From NCBI GenBank assembly GCA_029262455.1, contig JAJCZJ010000052.1, forward strand, positions 1 through 64,000: 64,000 bases of DNA. Reading direction: 5' to 3'. Position numbers and translations under genes: made by a program. Under the pieces are notes generated by a model. That model was not told where the DNA came from. It saw nothing but the letters and a program-made list of their open reading frames with translations, and ran no database searches. This document shows, in pieces, positions 1 through 9,172 of this stretch (positions are counted from its first letter, which is position 1; each line of letters begins with the position of its first letter). The stretch comes from Deltaproteobacteria bacterium. GTDB lineage: Bacteria > Desulfobacterota > Binatia > HRBIN30 > CADEER01.

Positions 1-1488
1 GGTTCCGGAAGGGCAGTCTTCGTCAACGTGGCAAACCTCTGCGGGGTGGTCGTCACATTCGGCTGACAGTAGGGCCGACAGAATCGTACTAGAATCGGGA
101 GGCAGACTGCCACCTGGGGCCGCCACATCAACGCCCGAGCCAAAACTAGTAAAGTCCGTGGCCAGGTCATCCTCAGTCGAGGCCGAAACGACGATGCTCT
201 CGCTCTGATTCATTGGCAGCTGTCCGGCAAAGTTTTTCGCGAAGTTTCCAGCCGCCACGACAAAAACCACGCCGTTCGCGTAGCTATACTGCACTCCGAG
301 AGCGACTCCTGGACAGAAATCTAGGACGTGAATATACCCCCAGCTATTATTGCTGACGTCCGCACCCATGTCGGTCTGGTAGATCATCGCTTCGGAAATC
401 GATGAGCACGACACGGTCGGCGAGATACCTTTCAGCGGCATGATCTGAGCATTCGGCGCGACCCCCGCGATACCGATTCCGTTGTCCGCCACGGCTGCAA
501 TCGTTCCGGCAACGTGGGTGCCGTGGAAATCGTCGTCTTTGGGGTCATTGTCGTTCGAAGAGAAGTCCCACCCACGTATGTCATCGATGTAACCGTTCGC
601 ATCGTCGTCGATTCCGTTAAAGTCGCTGGCATCGACAACCCCATTCGAATTGAGGTCCTCGCCAGCGTTGATCCAAATGTTCTCCATCAAGTCGGGGTGC
701 TCGTAGTCAACCCCGGTATCGAGCACCGCGACGACGACACCCTGCCCTGGATCGTTCACGGGATCGGCGAAAAGATCCCACGCCTCCAACGCCTGGATCT
801 GCTGCAACCCCCAGAGATCCGGAAAGATTTGCCCCCAGGCCCCCTCGCTCCAATTGATATCATCCGTCGTGACGAACTCGTCGTTGGGAATGAACGGGAC
901 ATTGGGAAGCGCGTCGTACAGGACAGCTCCGATGTAGTTTGGATGAGCGAACTCGACATGGGGGTCGCGGCTCAGCTCGCGGGCCGCAGCCAAGGTGTCA
1001 GCTTCCGCGACCTTGAAGACATAGAGCTGGGAGAGGTCCGGGGGGCTTAGGCCCGCCGGCGCCCTTCGAGCCCGAACAGGAAAGCGAGCACGAACTCGCT
1101 CGACGTGAGCGTTCCATCGCAATGCGGGGTCAGGCTGTGCAGATCTCGCCGTAGCAGCGCCGGATTCGGACCAGCGACCGATGTGAGCTACCTCGGGTTG
1201 GTAGCGGTCGATGAGCGACTGAAACTCGCTACCTGCGGATGCTCCCGACAGCGTACTCGCTCCCGCAATGCTCGCGCTGAGAGCCCGACCTCGAGAAGCG
1301 TCCGCGAGGTCCGCGGTCAAAGCGCCGGACTTCAGCTTGACAACGACCTCACCGGGAACGAATGCGATCTGGCCCCGTGGGGCTCGTGATTGCGAGTTTG
1401 AGTTTGGCAACATTTGTCCATGAGCAGAGACTGCTATCGCTGCAACGAAGAGGATAAGGCTGGGGATCGTTGCCTTGCTTGCATTCAT
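1..1488 (-). CDS. Subtilisin-like serine protease (S8), secreted, 3' end outside window
   Basis: An open frame of 496 codons runs off the left edge, so the C-terminus is missing. The first 24 residues (MNASKATIP... then a hydrophobic stretch ending SAHG) form a signal peptide. Residues 30-200 resemble a fervidolysin-like propeptide (FVPGEVVVKLKSG). The catalytic domain shows the Asp site VAVLDTGVD (D257), the His site HGTHVAGTIA (H322) and the oxyanion-hole motif VVAAGN. The catalytic Ser motif (GTSMA) is not reached inside the window. Calcium-site text of the type DLNSNGVVDASDFNG follows the Asp block. The ATG at 1488 has GGAGGCGG upstream. It should be an exported peptidase; its substrate is unknown. 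Confidence 0.9.
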   Translation of the reverse strand, partial: MNASKATIPSLILFVAAIAVSAHGQMLPNSNSQSRAPRGQIAFVPGEVVVKLKSGALTADLADASRGRALSASIAGASTLSGASAGSEFQSLIDRYQPEVAHIGRWSESGAATARSAQPDPALRWNAHVERVRARFPVRARRAPAGLSPPDLSQLYVFKVAEADTLAAARELSRDPHVEFAHPNYIGAVLYDALPNVPFIPNDEFVTTDDINWSEGAWGQIFPDLWGLQQIQALEAWDLFADPVNDPGQGVVVAVLDTGVDYEHPDLMENIWINAGEDLNSNGVVDASDFNGIDDDANGYIDDIRGWDFSSNDNDPKDDDFHGTHVAGTIAAVADNGIGIAGVAPNAQIMPLKGISPTVSCSSISEAMIYQTDMGADVSNNSWGYIHVLDFCPGVALGVQYSYANGVVFVVAAGNFAKNFAGQLPMNQSESIVVSASTEDDLATDFTSFGSGVDVAAPGGSLPPDSSTILSALLSAECDDHPAEVCHVDEDCPSGT

Positions 1489-1797
1489 TGGACTATCCGC
1501 CTCCACTCTGGAGTCACATCTCCAGATTCAAACTTGCTATACAATCGATTGCGAGCTCCGTGAAAATCGACGGCCGGGCACGAGTCCTTCAGACCGTCCG
1601 ATACGCGTACCGCACAGCATCACGGGACGCAACGAAAAAAAGCTCTTCAATCAACGGGTCGGGAAGGCCGCTACACGCGCTGGTCCCACTTGTCTCGGGT
1701 TCGGTATCGCTGTCTGTTGGGCGAAGACTCGATACGAATCCTACGCTACGCAGCGGCGCCATTGAGTGGGCGCCACGCCCCGTGATAGTCGCTACTC
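1489..1797. other. Divergent intergenic region
   Basis: This 309-base stretch separates the leftward subtilase from the rightward sulfatase and must hold both promoters. I see the subtilase ribosome-binding site (GGAGGCGG on the minus strand near 1495) and an AT-rich patch around 1535-1550, but no promoter boxes I can defend. Small overlapping reading frames on the plus strand have no recognisable content. Confidence 0.4.
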
Positions 1798-3438
1798 GTG
1801 CCTCGCATTGGTCTCCTCAGGTTCTTGGTCGCCACCATCGCCCTTGCCTTGGCGCTTTGTGGCTGCAGCGGCGGCGATGATGACGCATCTCTCGGCACCG
1901 ACCGACCGAACATTGTCTGGATCGTGTCCGAGGATATGAACTTCGAGATCGGGGCGTTCGGCGATCCGGCCGCGGTGACGCCACGCATCGATGAGCTGGC
2001 GTTGCAGGGAGTGCGCTACACCAACGTGTTCGCCACTTCCGGTGTCTGCGCTCCGTCGCGCGCGGCGTTGATCACGGGCATGTACGCCACATCGATCGGC
2101 GCACATCACATGCGCAGTTCGGGCGGCGGCTACCAACCGGTACCTCCACCCGAGGTTAAGACGTTCACCGAACACCTACGGGCCGCCGGGTACTACACGA
2201 GCAATCTCGGCAAGACCGACTACCAGTTCAGCGGCGTCTTTGGCGACGCTCCGCGAACGAATTGGGACGAACCAAACGGAGACTGGCGCGGACGCGCGAG
2301 CAATCAACCGTTCTTCGCGTACATCACTCTCTTCGTCACTCACGAGAGTCTTCTTTTCGGCGACCGAGAGCCAGCGACCGATCCGGCCTCCGTAACCGTG
2401 CCGCCGTACTACCCAGACACACCGCTCGTGCGGCGCGATTTCGCCCGGCTCTACGACAACGTAGCCTCAATGGATGATTCCGTCGGCGTCATTCTCGATG
2501 CGCTGATCGAGGACGGCGTCGAAGACGAGACCGTTGTGTTCTTTTTCCCCGACAACGGACGCGGGTTCCCTCGCGACAAACGCTGGGTCTATGACGGCGG
2601 CATTCACGAGCCACTCGTCATTCGCTGGCCCGACGGACGCGATGCCGATGCGACCGTCGACCGACTGATCAGTTTCGTCGACTTCGCACCGACCGTCTTG
2701 TCCCTCGCAGGGGTGCCGATTCCGCCCTACATGGAGGGGCACGCCTTCCTCGGGCCGCAGGCGGTTGCCGAGCGGGAGTTCGTGTTTGCCGCCGCCGATC
2801 GCCACGACGAGGCAGTCGATCGCATCCGGGCCGTGCGCGACAAGAGGTACAAGTACATCCGGAACTATCAACCCGACACACCGTACGGGCAGCACATCAG
2901 CTTCCGTAACAACCTCGCCACGATGCAGGAAATCTTCCGTTTGGAAGACGAGCAGTCCCTGTTCGCTCCGGCTGATTGGTACTTCCGGACAACCAAACCG
3001 GTCGAGGAACTCTACGATACCGAGACGGATCCATTTGAAATCACGAACCTCGCCGACCGCGACGAAGTTCAACCGATCCTGCAGCGAATGCGCGAAGCCC
3101 ACCTGGACTGGGTCGAGCGCACCGGCGACCTCGGCGCCGTCCCCGAGTCCGAGTTGGCGGAACGATATTGGCCCGGCGGAACGCAGCCCCAAACACAGGC
3201 TCCTGTCTTTTCTCCTGCCGAAAGTTCCGACAGCACGCCGCTCGAAGTATCGATCAGCAGCCCGACCGAAGGGGCGTCGATCGCCTACACATTCGACATC
3301 GGCGAAGAACCACTTTGGCAGCTGTACACCGAGCCTGTCCTTATCGACTCGAACGCAACACTGCGCGCCAGAGCACACCGCTACGGATTCTCGGAAAGCA
3401 GCGAGACACAGTCGCAGTTTGAAGTGCCCGAAAGATAA
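1798..3438 (+). CDS. Sulfatase lipoprotein, formylglycine type, heparan N-sulfatase-like
   Basis: A 546-residue sulfatase exported as a lipoprotein: a hydrophobic leader ends in LCGC, giving C23 as the likely lipidated cysteine, followed by SGGDDD. The conserved CxPSR signature is CAPSR at 84-88, so C84 should be oxidised to formylglycine by a maturase not found in this window. The start PNIVWIVSEDM and the later block PDNGRGFP with GGIHEPL resemble N-sulfoglucosamine sulfohydrolase relatives. The last ~65 residues (SPTEGASIAYTFD... LRARAH) look like a CHB_HEX_C-type beta-sandwich. It probably removes sulfate from glycans in the periplasm or at the surface. The exact substrate is not determined. 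It is convergent with the next gene. Confidence 0.9.
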   Translation: MPRIGLLRFLVATIALALALCGCSGGDDDASLGTDRPNIVWIVSEDMNFEIGAFGDPAAVTPRIDELALQGVRYTNVFATSGVCAPSRAALITGMYATSIGAHHMRSSGGGYQPVPPPEVKTFTEHLRAAGYYTSNLGKTDYQFSGVFGDAPRTNWDEPNGDWRGRASNQPFFAYITLFVTHESLLFGDREPATDPASVTVPPYYPDTPLVRRDFARLYDNVASMDDSVGVILDALIEDGVEDETVVFFFPDNGRGFPRDKRWVYDGGIHEPLVIRWPDGRDADATVDRLISFVDFAPTVLSLAGVPIPPYMEGHAFLGPQAVAEREFVFAAADRHDEAVDRIRAVRDKRYKYIRNYQPDTPYGQHISFRNNLATMQEIFRLEDEQSLFAPADWYFRTTKPVEELYDTETDPFEITNLADRDEVQPILQRMREAHLDWVERTGDLGAVPESELAERYWPGGTQPQTQAPVFSPAESSDSTPLEVSISSPTEGASIAYTFDIGEEPLWQLYTEPVLIDSNATLRARAHRYGFSESSETQSQFEVPER

Positions 3439-3489
3439 CGGTCACCAATCCCCGGTTCCGACAGCGACCGCCCGATTCTTCGCACCCGC

Positions 3490-5595
3490 TCAATACCCGA
3501 GAGCGCGCAGTCGCTCCTGGACGACCGGGTCCACTTCAATCTGCTGATGCGTCGCACCGCCGGCGGCCGCAGTATCGGCGCTGTCGAGAAAACCTTTCGC
3601 GAAGTCTGAATAGTCAGAGATCAGGCGCTTGAGATCCGCACAGGCATTGGGACGAAGGTCCAAGATGTTCTTGTGCTCGCCAGGATCGTTCGCGAGGTCG
3701 TAACACTCATAGGTATGGCCAGACTTCGTTTTCGCGCGAAGCAGTTTGCGCTGGCCCAGCCGCACCGAGAAGGTCGGTTGAGGCACCATGGTGATCTTGT
3801 GCGGCCACCCCAGGGCGGCCCGTCGGTGCCACGCTTCGCTATAGAGAGGTTGTGGATCTAAGGAGTCGGGTGTGCCGCTCAACAAAGGTACTAGGCTGCG
3901 CCCCATTTGCTTCGAGCCTGATGTCACTCCCGCAAGCTCGAGCAAAGTCGGCATGATGTCGACATGGCCAACCGGGCCGGAGATGCGCCTGGCCGCGATT
4001 CCAGGACCGTGGATGATGAGCGGGACATTGATGATCTCCGGGTGGAGGAACGGACCGTGGAACATATAACCGCGCTCGAGAAACGACTCACCGTGATCCG
4101 AGGTGATCACCAGAACGGTCCGCTCCAGCAGTCCATCCCGTTTCATCTCGCCGACGAAAGAGCGCAGCTGATCGTCGACGTAGCGAATCGACTGATCGTA
4201 CGCCGCCACACGATTGGCAACGGCCGGATTCTGCTTCTTCTTGGTGCCTGAATCCACGAAGAGCTGGTGATAGCGCTCCGGGGGACTGAGCGGGAAGTGC
4301 GTTTGGTATGTGTGCAGAAACAGAAACCGTCGCCGCCCAGCATGCCGGCGCAGCCAGTCGCGTGCGTTTGATAGATTCTTTTCGATGTTGCCGACAGGCA
4401 CAGTCTTGCCTGGGTCCTCAATCACCTGGAAAGTGTTGAAGCCACGCTGGAAACCCATTTTCTCGCGCATCGGTCCCCCTTCGGTGATCGCACCGGTCTC
4501 GAACCCGGCCTTACGCATCGACTGCGCAACGGTTTCGACATCGGCGAATCTCTCAGGGTTGAGCATTTGGATGAGTCCATGCGTCGACGGCTGCAGGGAA
4601 GTAAAGATCGTCATGTGAGCCGGACCGGTCGTGGTCGACGACGCGACAACGTTCTCGAAAAGGCTTCCTTCGCGCGCAAGACGATCGATGAAAGGGGCCG
4701 TTTCGTGCTCGTACCCGTACGAACGAAGGTGGTCGGCACGAAGCGTATCGATCGAAAGCAAAATGATGTTGAGATCGTTCACGGGCTTGTCGCCAGCCCC
4801 GAAGAGAGTCGGATTGCCCCACACCGGCAACGACCACCCGCCCTCCTCGGCCGCGGCAGTCGCTTGGTTGCGAAAACGAAAGTGGGCGCTGCGGCCCTCA
4901 TGCTTGGAGAGATCCAGCTGGTGCACCTGCCAACCAACAGCGGTGTTCGGATCGAGCACTTGCGAAAACGCCGCTTCACACGTTCCGCTCGAACAAACAT
5001 CCACTTCAAACGACACCGCGGTCGAGCGCGGACTCGCGTCGAGCAACCCCGCCGCGAACTCCAGCAACCCGTGCGGAGGAATCTTAACCGACTTCGTCCG
5101 TATCTCCCGCCGCCCGATGACCGGGTCGCGAATCGCCATCGCGCCAACCACTTTGCCGCCAATCGCGACATCAGGCGGCACGTCGACATCGAACTCCAGC
5201 CCGGGACCGGAGACGCCGGCCTTGCGAACCAAAACCCCAGGAAGCTCGCGCACCGAGGTGCCATTCACAACCGTCACCACGAGAACGACGGGCGCGTCCC
5301 CCGGCACATCGGCCGCGACGCCGGTTTCGAAACTCAATCGACGCGATTGCGGAATCTCTACGGCAGCCTTGAGAACGCTCCCCGTGACGTAGCCCCGCAA
5401 CACATAGCGGGTATCGCCACCCAGCGTCGCCGTCGCCGGCTGTTTCTCCGCCCCGTCAACGAAACGGGCAATCGCCACCGTCGCAGGCGAAACCTCACGG
5501 GCATTCGCTATCACCGCCACTGGGAGCATCCCGCAGACGGCTAGAGCGAACGATCCGCCCTTGGTCCACAGACGTCCGCGCGATACGTGACCCAT
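3490..5595 (-). CDS. Sulfatase/alkaline-phosphatase-fold protein with Thr at the nucleophile site
   Basis: A 701-residue exported protein. I chose the ATG at 5595 because it places a signal peptide (hydrophobic core ending AVIANA) at the N-terminus; an upstream ATG at 5655 would add 20 residues. Residues 30-275 are a beta-rich N-terminal region. The sulfatase-like domain begins at NIILLSIDTLRADH (about 276-289). Where classical sulfatases carry CxPSR this protein has SSTTTGPAH (319-327), so no formylglycine is possible and a Thr is the candidate nucleophile, as in other alkaline-phosphatase-superfamily hydrolases. DHGE and HGP metal-site motifs follow. The C-terminus ends ERLRALGY, a tail shared with the phosphatase-fold protein at 20270-21544. 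Activity could be phosphodiesterase or phosphatase rather than sulfatase. Confidence 0.8.
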   Translation of the reverse strand: MGHVSRGRLWTKGGSFALAVCGMLPVAVIANAREVSPATVAIARFVDGAEKQPATATLGGDTRYVLRGYVTGSVLKAAVEIPQSRRLSFETGVAADVPGDAPVVLVVTVVNGTSVRELPGVLVRKAGVSGPGLEFDVDVPPDVAIGGKVVGAMAIRDPVIGRREIRTKSVKIPPHGLLEFAAGLLDASPRSTAVSFEVDVCSSGTCEAAFSQVLDPNTAVGWQVHQLDLSKHEGRSAHFRFRNQATAAAEEGGWSLPVWGNPTLFGAGDKPVNDLNIILLSIDTLRADHLRSYGYEHETAPFIDRLAREGSLFENVVASSTTTGPAHMTIFTSLQPSTHGLIQMLNPERFADVETVAQSMRKAGFETGAITEGGPMREKMGFQRGFNTFQVIEDPGKTVPVGNIEKNLSNARDWLRRHAGRRRFLFLHTYQTHFPLSPPERYHQLFVDSGTKKKQNPAVANRVAAYDQSIRYVDDQLRSFVGEMKRDGLLERTVLVITSDHGESFLERGYMFHGPFLHPEIINVPLIIHGPGIAARRISGPVGHVDIMPTLLELAGVTSGSKQMGRSLVPLLSGTPDSLDPQPLYSEAWHRRAALGWPHKITMVPQPTFSVRLGQRKLLRAKTKSGHTYECYDLANDPGEHKNILDLRPNACADLKRLISDYSDFAKGFLDSADTAAAGGATHQQIEVDPVVQERLRALGY

Positions 5596-5680
5596 CGGTC
5601 CAGGGTATTCCACAGACAAGAGAGATTCCACTGACTTCCAACGAACCGCGAGCAACCGGCCCGACGAGCGCGCGTCCTCC

Positions 5681-7435
5681 TTACAATTGAACCCGCACAG
5701 TCTGCACTGAGTTGGCTGCGATCGCGATCTCGGCGAACTGAGCGCCGATCTGCAGGGCGTAGCGGACTGGGCTCTTGGACGTATTCAGCAGTTGAACGCT
5801 CAACAAGTTGTCGCTGTTCAATGTCGCGCTCGCATGGAGCGTGTCATCGGCGAGGTCCACCAGATGTTTCGTTGCCTGGACGGCTTTGTCACCGGGACGA
5901 ATCGTCCGGCTGAACTGGGCCAGCACGTGATACACCGGAGTGTAGTAGACATTGCCGGATTGCACATCGATCATGATCGGGGCACCGCAGAAGTTGCCAA
6001 CGCGATTGGGTCCACCTTCTTGATCCAGAACGATGTTCCAGTCGATCCACCCCTCGACCCAGTGGTTGAGGCTGACGATGATGTTCCTCGCATAGCGATG
6101 AACCGGTGTGTAGATCGGGTGATCCTCCGGATTGGGCGCCCAAGACGCGGTGTAGGCCCAGTCGGTAGCGGTTTCATTCCACCAGAACTCGTCGTTCTCG
6201 AACCAGTCCGACTCCTTGAAGCGAAGTGGATCGAGAATACCCGCCGGAGCGTCCTTGCCCAGCGCGTCGATCGTCGCCTCGGTGTTGATGATTGAGAAAG
6301 TTGGGAATTTTTCGTGCACCCTTTCGAAGGTGTCTTCATGAACTTTGAAGGTGCTGGAGTACCAGTGCACCGCAGCACCGTAGACATAAGGTGCCGTTTC
6401 AGGGTCGCCGAAAATCTCGTCCGTCCAGTGCTCGAGACCGTCCCGGTTCTGATCGTAGATGAGTAGCTTTGTTTTGCCGTAGTCGCTCGCCCGCAGAGCC
6501 GGTCCCAGGTGGTTCTTCACGAAGACGTTCTGAGACTGCGGCGTAAAGTCCATGCTCTCCCAGGAACCGTTGTTGCCGTGCGGTTCATTCACTGGGGTCA
6601 GGCCCCAAATCTCGACGCCTTGCGCTCGGTAGGCATCGAGATACCGGACCAGGTAGTTCGCATAGGTCTGAACATAATGTGGCTTCAGCGCTCCGCCCGT
6701 CCCTTGGTAGTTGGTCTCGGGCGTCGCGGGCCGATACCAGTCTTCGATGTCCTTCATCCAAGCTGGAGCGGTCCACGCCGACGCAACGATGTTGAGATCC
6801 TTGTCGGCCTGCGCTCTCTTGATCGCCAGGGCTTCCTTGATCATCGGCAGCAGGTCGAAGGACTCGTCCTTCACGCCTGGGTACTTAGCGCGGTCAAAGC
6901 CATCACGGTCGACAGCGATACTGAAGTGCTGCAAGTCTTTGTCATCGGCGACATCGGCGTAGGAAAATTTCCCTTCGACGGAGAAGTCGGTCGAACCGAT
7001 GACGGTTCGCGCCAACGAAAAATTCGCGCCGCTTTTGCCGTAGATCTTTTCCATGACGGCGCTGCGCTGCTCTTTGTCGAGGTGCGCAAGGACAAAGGCC
7101 GAAGACTCCGTAAAAGACGTGCCTATACCGACAATCGTCTGCTTGACGATGTCCGGTCTGATAACGACGCGGGTCGCGCGCCAGGTACCGCTCCGAAAAG
7201 ATACGTTCTCTTGGCGGGCTACCTTGTCACCGGCCTCGCTGGTCAGCAGGATCTCTGCGGTCTGCAACAACTCATAGTTGGTGCCATCCGCGTGCGAGGC
7301 CAACCTGCCTCCCTGAAGGTAGGAGAGGCACGAGGCCAGGATCGCGCAAGAAGCGGCACCGACCAGCAGACTAAGGTTCTTCTTCAACATGTTCTTCCCC
7401 AACATGTTCTTCTCCAACATGTTCTTCTCCAACAT
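5681..7435 (-). CDS. Glycoside hydrolase family 30 lipoprotein
   Basis: A 584-residue GH30 enzyme (glucosylceramidase/beta-1,6-glucanase-like). The barrel is marked by IGIGTSFTESSAF, SAWTAPAWMK, then the acid/base motif PVNEPHG (E284) and the likely nucleophile in IINTEATID (E386). It ends in a beta-domain. The N-terminus holds four tandem MLxKN repeats, then a hydrophobic stretch ending ILASC, so C36 is the likely lipidated cysteine. Four ATGs (7435, 7420, 7405, 7390) are possible starts; the first is used here. It lies 44 bases after the small lipoprotein gene on the same strand, and the two are probably co-transcribed for glucan breakdown at the cell surface. Confidence 0.9.
   Translation of the reverse strand: MLEKNMLEKNMLGKNMLKKNLSLLVGAASCAILASCLSYLQGGRLASHADGTNYELLQTAEILLTSEAGDKVARQENVSFRSGTWRATRVVIRPDIVKQTIVGIGTSFTESSAFVLAHLDKEQRSAVMEKIYGKSGANFSLARTVIGSTDFSVEGKFSYADVADDKDLQHFSIAVDRDGFDRAKYPGVKDESFDLLPMIKEALAIKRAQADKDLNIVASAWTAPAWMKDIEDWYRPATPETNYQGTGGALKPHYVQTYANYLVRYLDAYRAQGVEIWGLTPVNEPHGNNGSWESMDFTPQSQNVFVKNHLGPALRASDYGKTKLLIYDQNRDGLEHWTDEIFGDPETAPYVYGAAVHWYSSTFKVHEDTFERVHEKFPTFSIINTEATIDALGKDAPAGILDPLRFKESDWFENDEFWWNETATDWAYTASWAPNPEDHPIYTPVHRYARNIIVSLNHWVEGWIDWNIVLDQEGGPNRVGNFCGAPIMIDVQSGNVYYTPVYHVLAQFSRTIRPGDKAVQATKHLVDLADDTLHASATLNSDNLLSVQLLNTSKSPVRYALQIGAQFAEIAIAANSVQTVRVQL
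7376..7435 (-). repeat. Four 15-bp tandem repeats over the GH30 start codon
   Basis: Four direct 15-base units on the minus strand each begin with ATGTTG and end AAGAAC. They encode MLEKN, MLEKN, MLGKN and MLKKN. Units one and two contain GGAG six bases before the next ATG, so the repeat duplicates a ribosome-binding site together with a start codon. Confidence 0.95.
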
Positions 7436-7479
7436 GGGGTGCCGCCTATTCTTCTTCGGATGGAGAGATCCGATCTCAC

Positions 7480-7965
7480 TTACTCGAGATGCTCGTAGCG
7501 ATCCGCCCGCAGATCGGCATTCTCCGCCGGGCGCCAGAACCAACCCTTCGGATCCCAGCACTGGCAGTACTTATAGTCCCCGGCCAGCGTTCGATAGGTC
7601 TGCACTGCTTCGGGGTACATTTTCATATCGACATACGCCTCGGCCATCATGAAGTGGCAAGCGCCCACATCATTGAGGGCCCATTTGTCTGAGGCAGTCG
7701 AAGAAGGCTCGTAAGACTTCATCGCCGCATTCATCTTCTTGGCCTCTTCACCGTACAGCTCGATGCACTTGCGCGTATACGCGAAGAGTTTTGGATAGTC
7801 CTTCTTCGCGAAAGCCTTCCAAGCCTCGCCGGTCAGTGTTTCAGACGAGAAGTTCCCGTAGTCGACCTCGGCCATCGCCGCTTGGATCGCCTGCTCGCTG
7901 AATTCGAACGAAGCGCAACCCGCCGCGCCGAATGTCAAGGCACAGATTAGAATACTAAACATCAT
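7480..7965 (-). CDS. Small lipoprotein with TPR-like helices, GH30 partner
   Basis: A 161-residue protein with a lipoprotein signal ending FGAAGC (C17). The mature part is helical and resembles a pair of TPR-like units (WKAFAKKDYPKLFAYTRKC; NDVGACHFMMAEAYVD; YPEAVQTYRTLAGDY), ending with a conserved CWDPKGWFW block. Proteins of this kind are often annotated as 'beta-glucanase precursor', but no catalytic domain is visible. Its place immediately upstream of the GH30 gene suggests a shared role in polysaccharide processing, for example as a scaffold. The function is not known. Confidence 0.75.
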   Translation of the reverse strand: MMFSILICALTFGAAGCASFEFSEQAIQAAMAEVDYGNFSSETLTGEAWKAFAKKDYPKLFAYTRKCIELYGEEAKKMNAAMKSYEPSSTASDKWALNDVGACHFMMAEAYVDMKMYPEAVQTYRTLAGDYKYCQCWDPKGWFWRPAENADLRADRYEHLE

Positions 7966-8064
7966 CGTTCCCCACCCTCAGCCGATTCGATAGCACGACG
8001 CCACCTCGAGCCAAGCCCCGCGCGAGCCCCGCGCGGGATCGACGGTTCAAGTTCCAAAGAAAAG

Positions 8065-8160
8065 AAACCGCAGATGAACGCGGATAAACGCAGATCGCGG
8101 GCAACGCCCGCATTCCAGTAGCGAAGATTCTCAGCGTTCATCCGCGATTATCTGCGGTTT
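8065..8160. repeat. Large imperfect extragenic palindrome
   Basis: Arms of about 30 bases at 8065-8094 and 8131-8160 are reverse complements with about four mismatches; the outer ends are AAACCGCAGAT and ATCTGCGGTTT. The spacer of about 36 bases contains a smaller GCGGGCAACGCCCGC hairpin. Sequences of the form 'ATCTGCG-TTTATCCGCG' recur between genes in many bacterial genomes. It sits between two leftward genes, downstream of the LLM oxidoreductase, and could terminate or stabilise that transcript. Confidence 0.85.
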
Positions 8161-8173
8161 GGATAGAACCGAT

Positions 8174-9172
8174 TCACCCTGTCGGAGCGATCGCCTTCAG
8201 AGCACTTTCGAGCATCTCGTAGGGAGCTCCCTGTGGAAGGTTCACCAGGCCGAGGCCCATGCCGTTGGAACGCCATTCGGCGAGCTTCTCGCGGCAGAGC
8301 TCGGGTGGGCCGCACACCGCAATTGCATCGATCAGCTCATCACTTACGGCCGCGGCGGCCTGCTTGCGATCACCCTTGTTGTAGAGTTCACGTACGAGGT
8401 CTGCGTTCTCTTGATACCCGAAGCGACAAAACATCGCGTGGTAGTACGTCCCCATGCCGCCGATGTAGAACGATACCAGCGGCTTGATCATCGAGCGCGC
8501 AAAGTCGACATCGTCGATCGGTACCACTGCCAGGAACGGCGCCAGCTCGACTTCAGCCGGATCTCGGCCGACCTCTTTCGCTCCTTCCGCGACCCATTCG
8601 AGACCGTCTTTGAAGTTCGCGTACGGCCAGAACGTCGGCACCCAGCCGTCGGCGCTTCGACCGATCTCGTTGATCGCCTTGCGCTGCAACGATGCGACGT
8701 AGATTGGGATGTCGGGCCGCGTCGGCGTCATCTCGAGCTTGAAATGGCGCAGGTCGGCGAGCGTACTCTGCTCGGGAGTCAGTCGTTCGCCCTTCCACAG
8801 CGTACGCAGAACGCCGATGGTTTCGCGCATCCGCGTCAGCGGTTTCTTGTACGGAATTCCGTGGAAGTTCTCGACGACGTTCTTGCCACTCGTCCCGAGC
8901 CCCAAGATCGCCCGCCCCTCGGAGATCTCGTCGAGAGTCGCCGCACTCATCGCCAGCAGCCCGGCGGATCGGCTGAAGATATTCGCGATCCCGGTCGCAA
9001 GTCCGATCCGCTTTGTATGAATTGCGATCTCGGTCAGGAGCTGAAACTGCTCATACGACCACGCTTCGGGGACCCACACCGAATGGTAACCGAGATCCTC
9101 AGCCAGCTGCGCGGTTCGAAGCACAACCTTACGGTCGTACTGCTTCCAGAAAGGAACAATTCCAAGTCTCAT
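8174..9172 (-). CDS. LLM-class flavin-dependent oxidoreductase
   Basis: A 332-residue luciferase-like monooxygenase-fold protein. The ATG at 9172 is preceded by a strong GAGGAGGTGG site, so the longer upstream reading (to 9220) is unlikely. Family features are the N-terminal LGIVPFW, AEDLGYHSVWVPEAW, the RIGLATGIANIF block and LGLGTSGKNVVENFHG. LLM-class enzymes bind FMN or F420; the cofactor cannot be told from sequence alone. It is monocistronic, divergent from the selenoprotein at 9491. A second, different LLM protein lies at 48493-49551. Confidence 0.9.
   Translation of the reverse strand: MRLGIVPFWKQYDRKVVLRTAQLAEDLGYHSVWVPEAWSYEQFQLLTEIAIHTKRIGLATGIANIFSRSAGLLAMSAATLDEISEGRAILGLGTSGKNVVENFHGIPYKKPLTRMRETIGVLRTLWKGERLTPEQSTLADLRHFKLEMTPTRPDIPIYVASLQRKAINEIGRSADGWVPTFWPYANFKDGLEWVAEGAKEVGRDPAEVELAPFLAVVPIDDVDFARSMIKPLVSFYIGGMGTYYHAMFCRFGYQENADLVRELYNKGDRKQAAAAVSDELIDAIAVCGPPELCREKLAEWRSNGMGLGLVNLPQGAPYEMLESALKAIAPTG

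Noticed and set aside
2467-3378. Long open frame antisense to the first sulfatase
   Set aside because: High-GC shadow of the real gene; no domain, no ribosome-binding site.
4567-5544. 325-codon frame opposite the second sulfatase-fold gene
   Set aside because: Arg-rich shadow frame without conserved content.
6509-7498. 329-codon frame opposite the GH30 gene
   Set aside because: Shadow of a well-supported GH30 enzyme; the repeated FFxNM text is just the complement of the MLEKN repeats.
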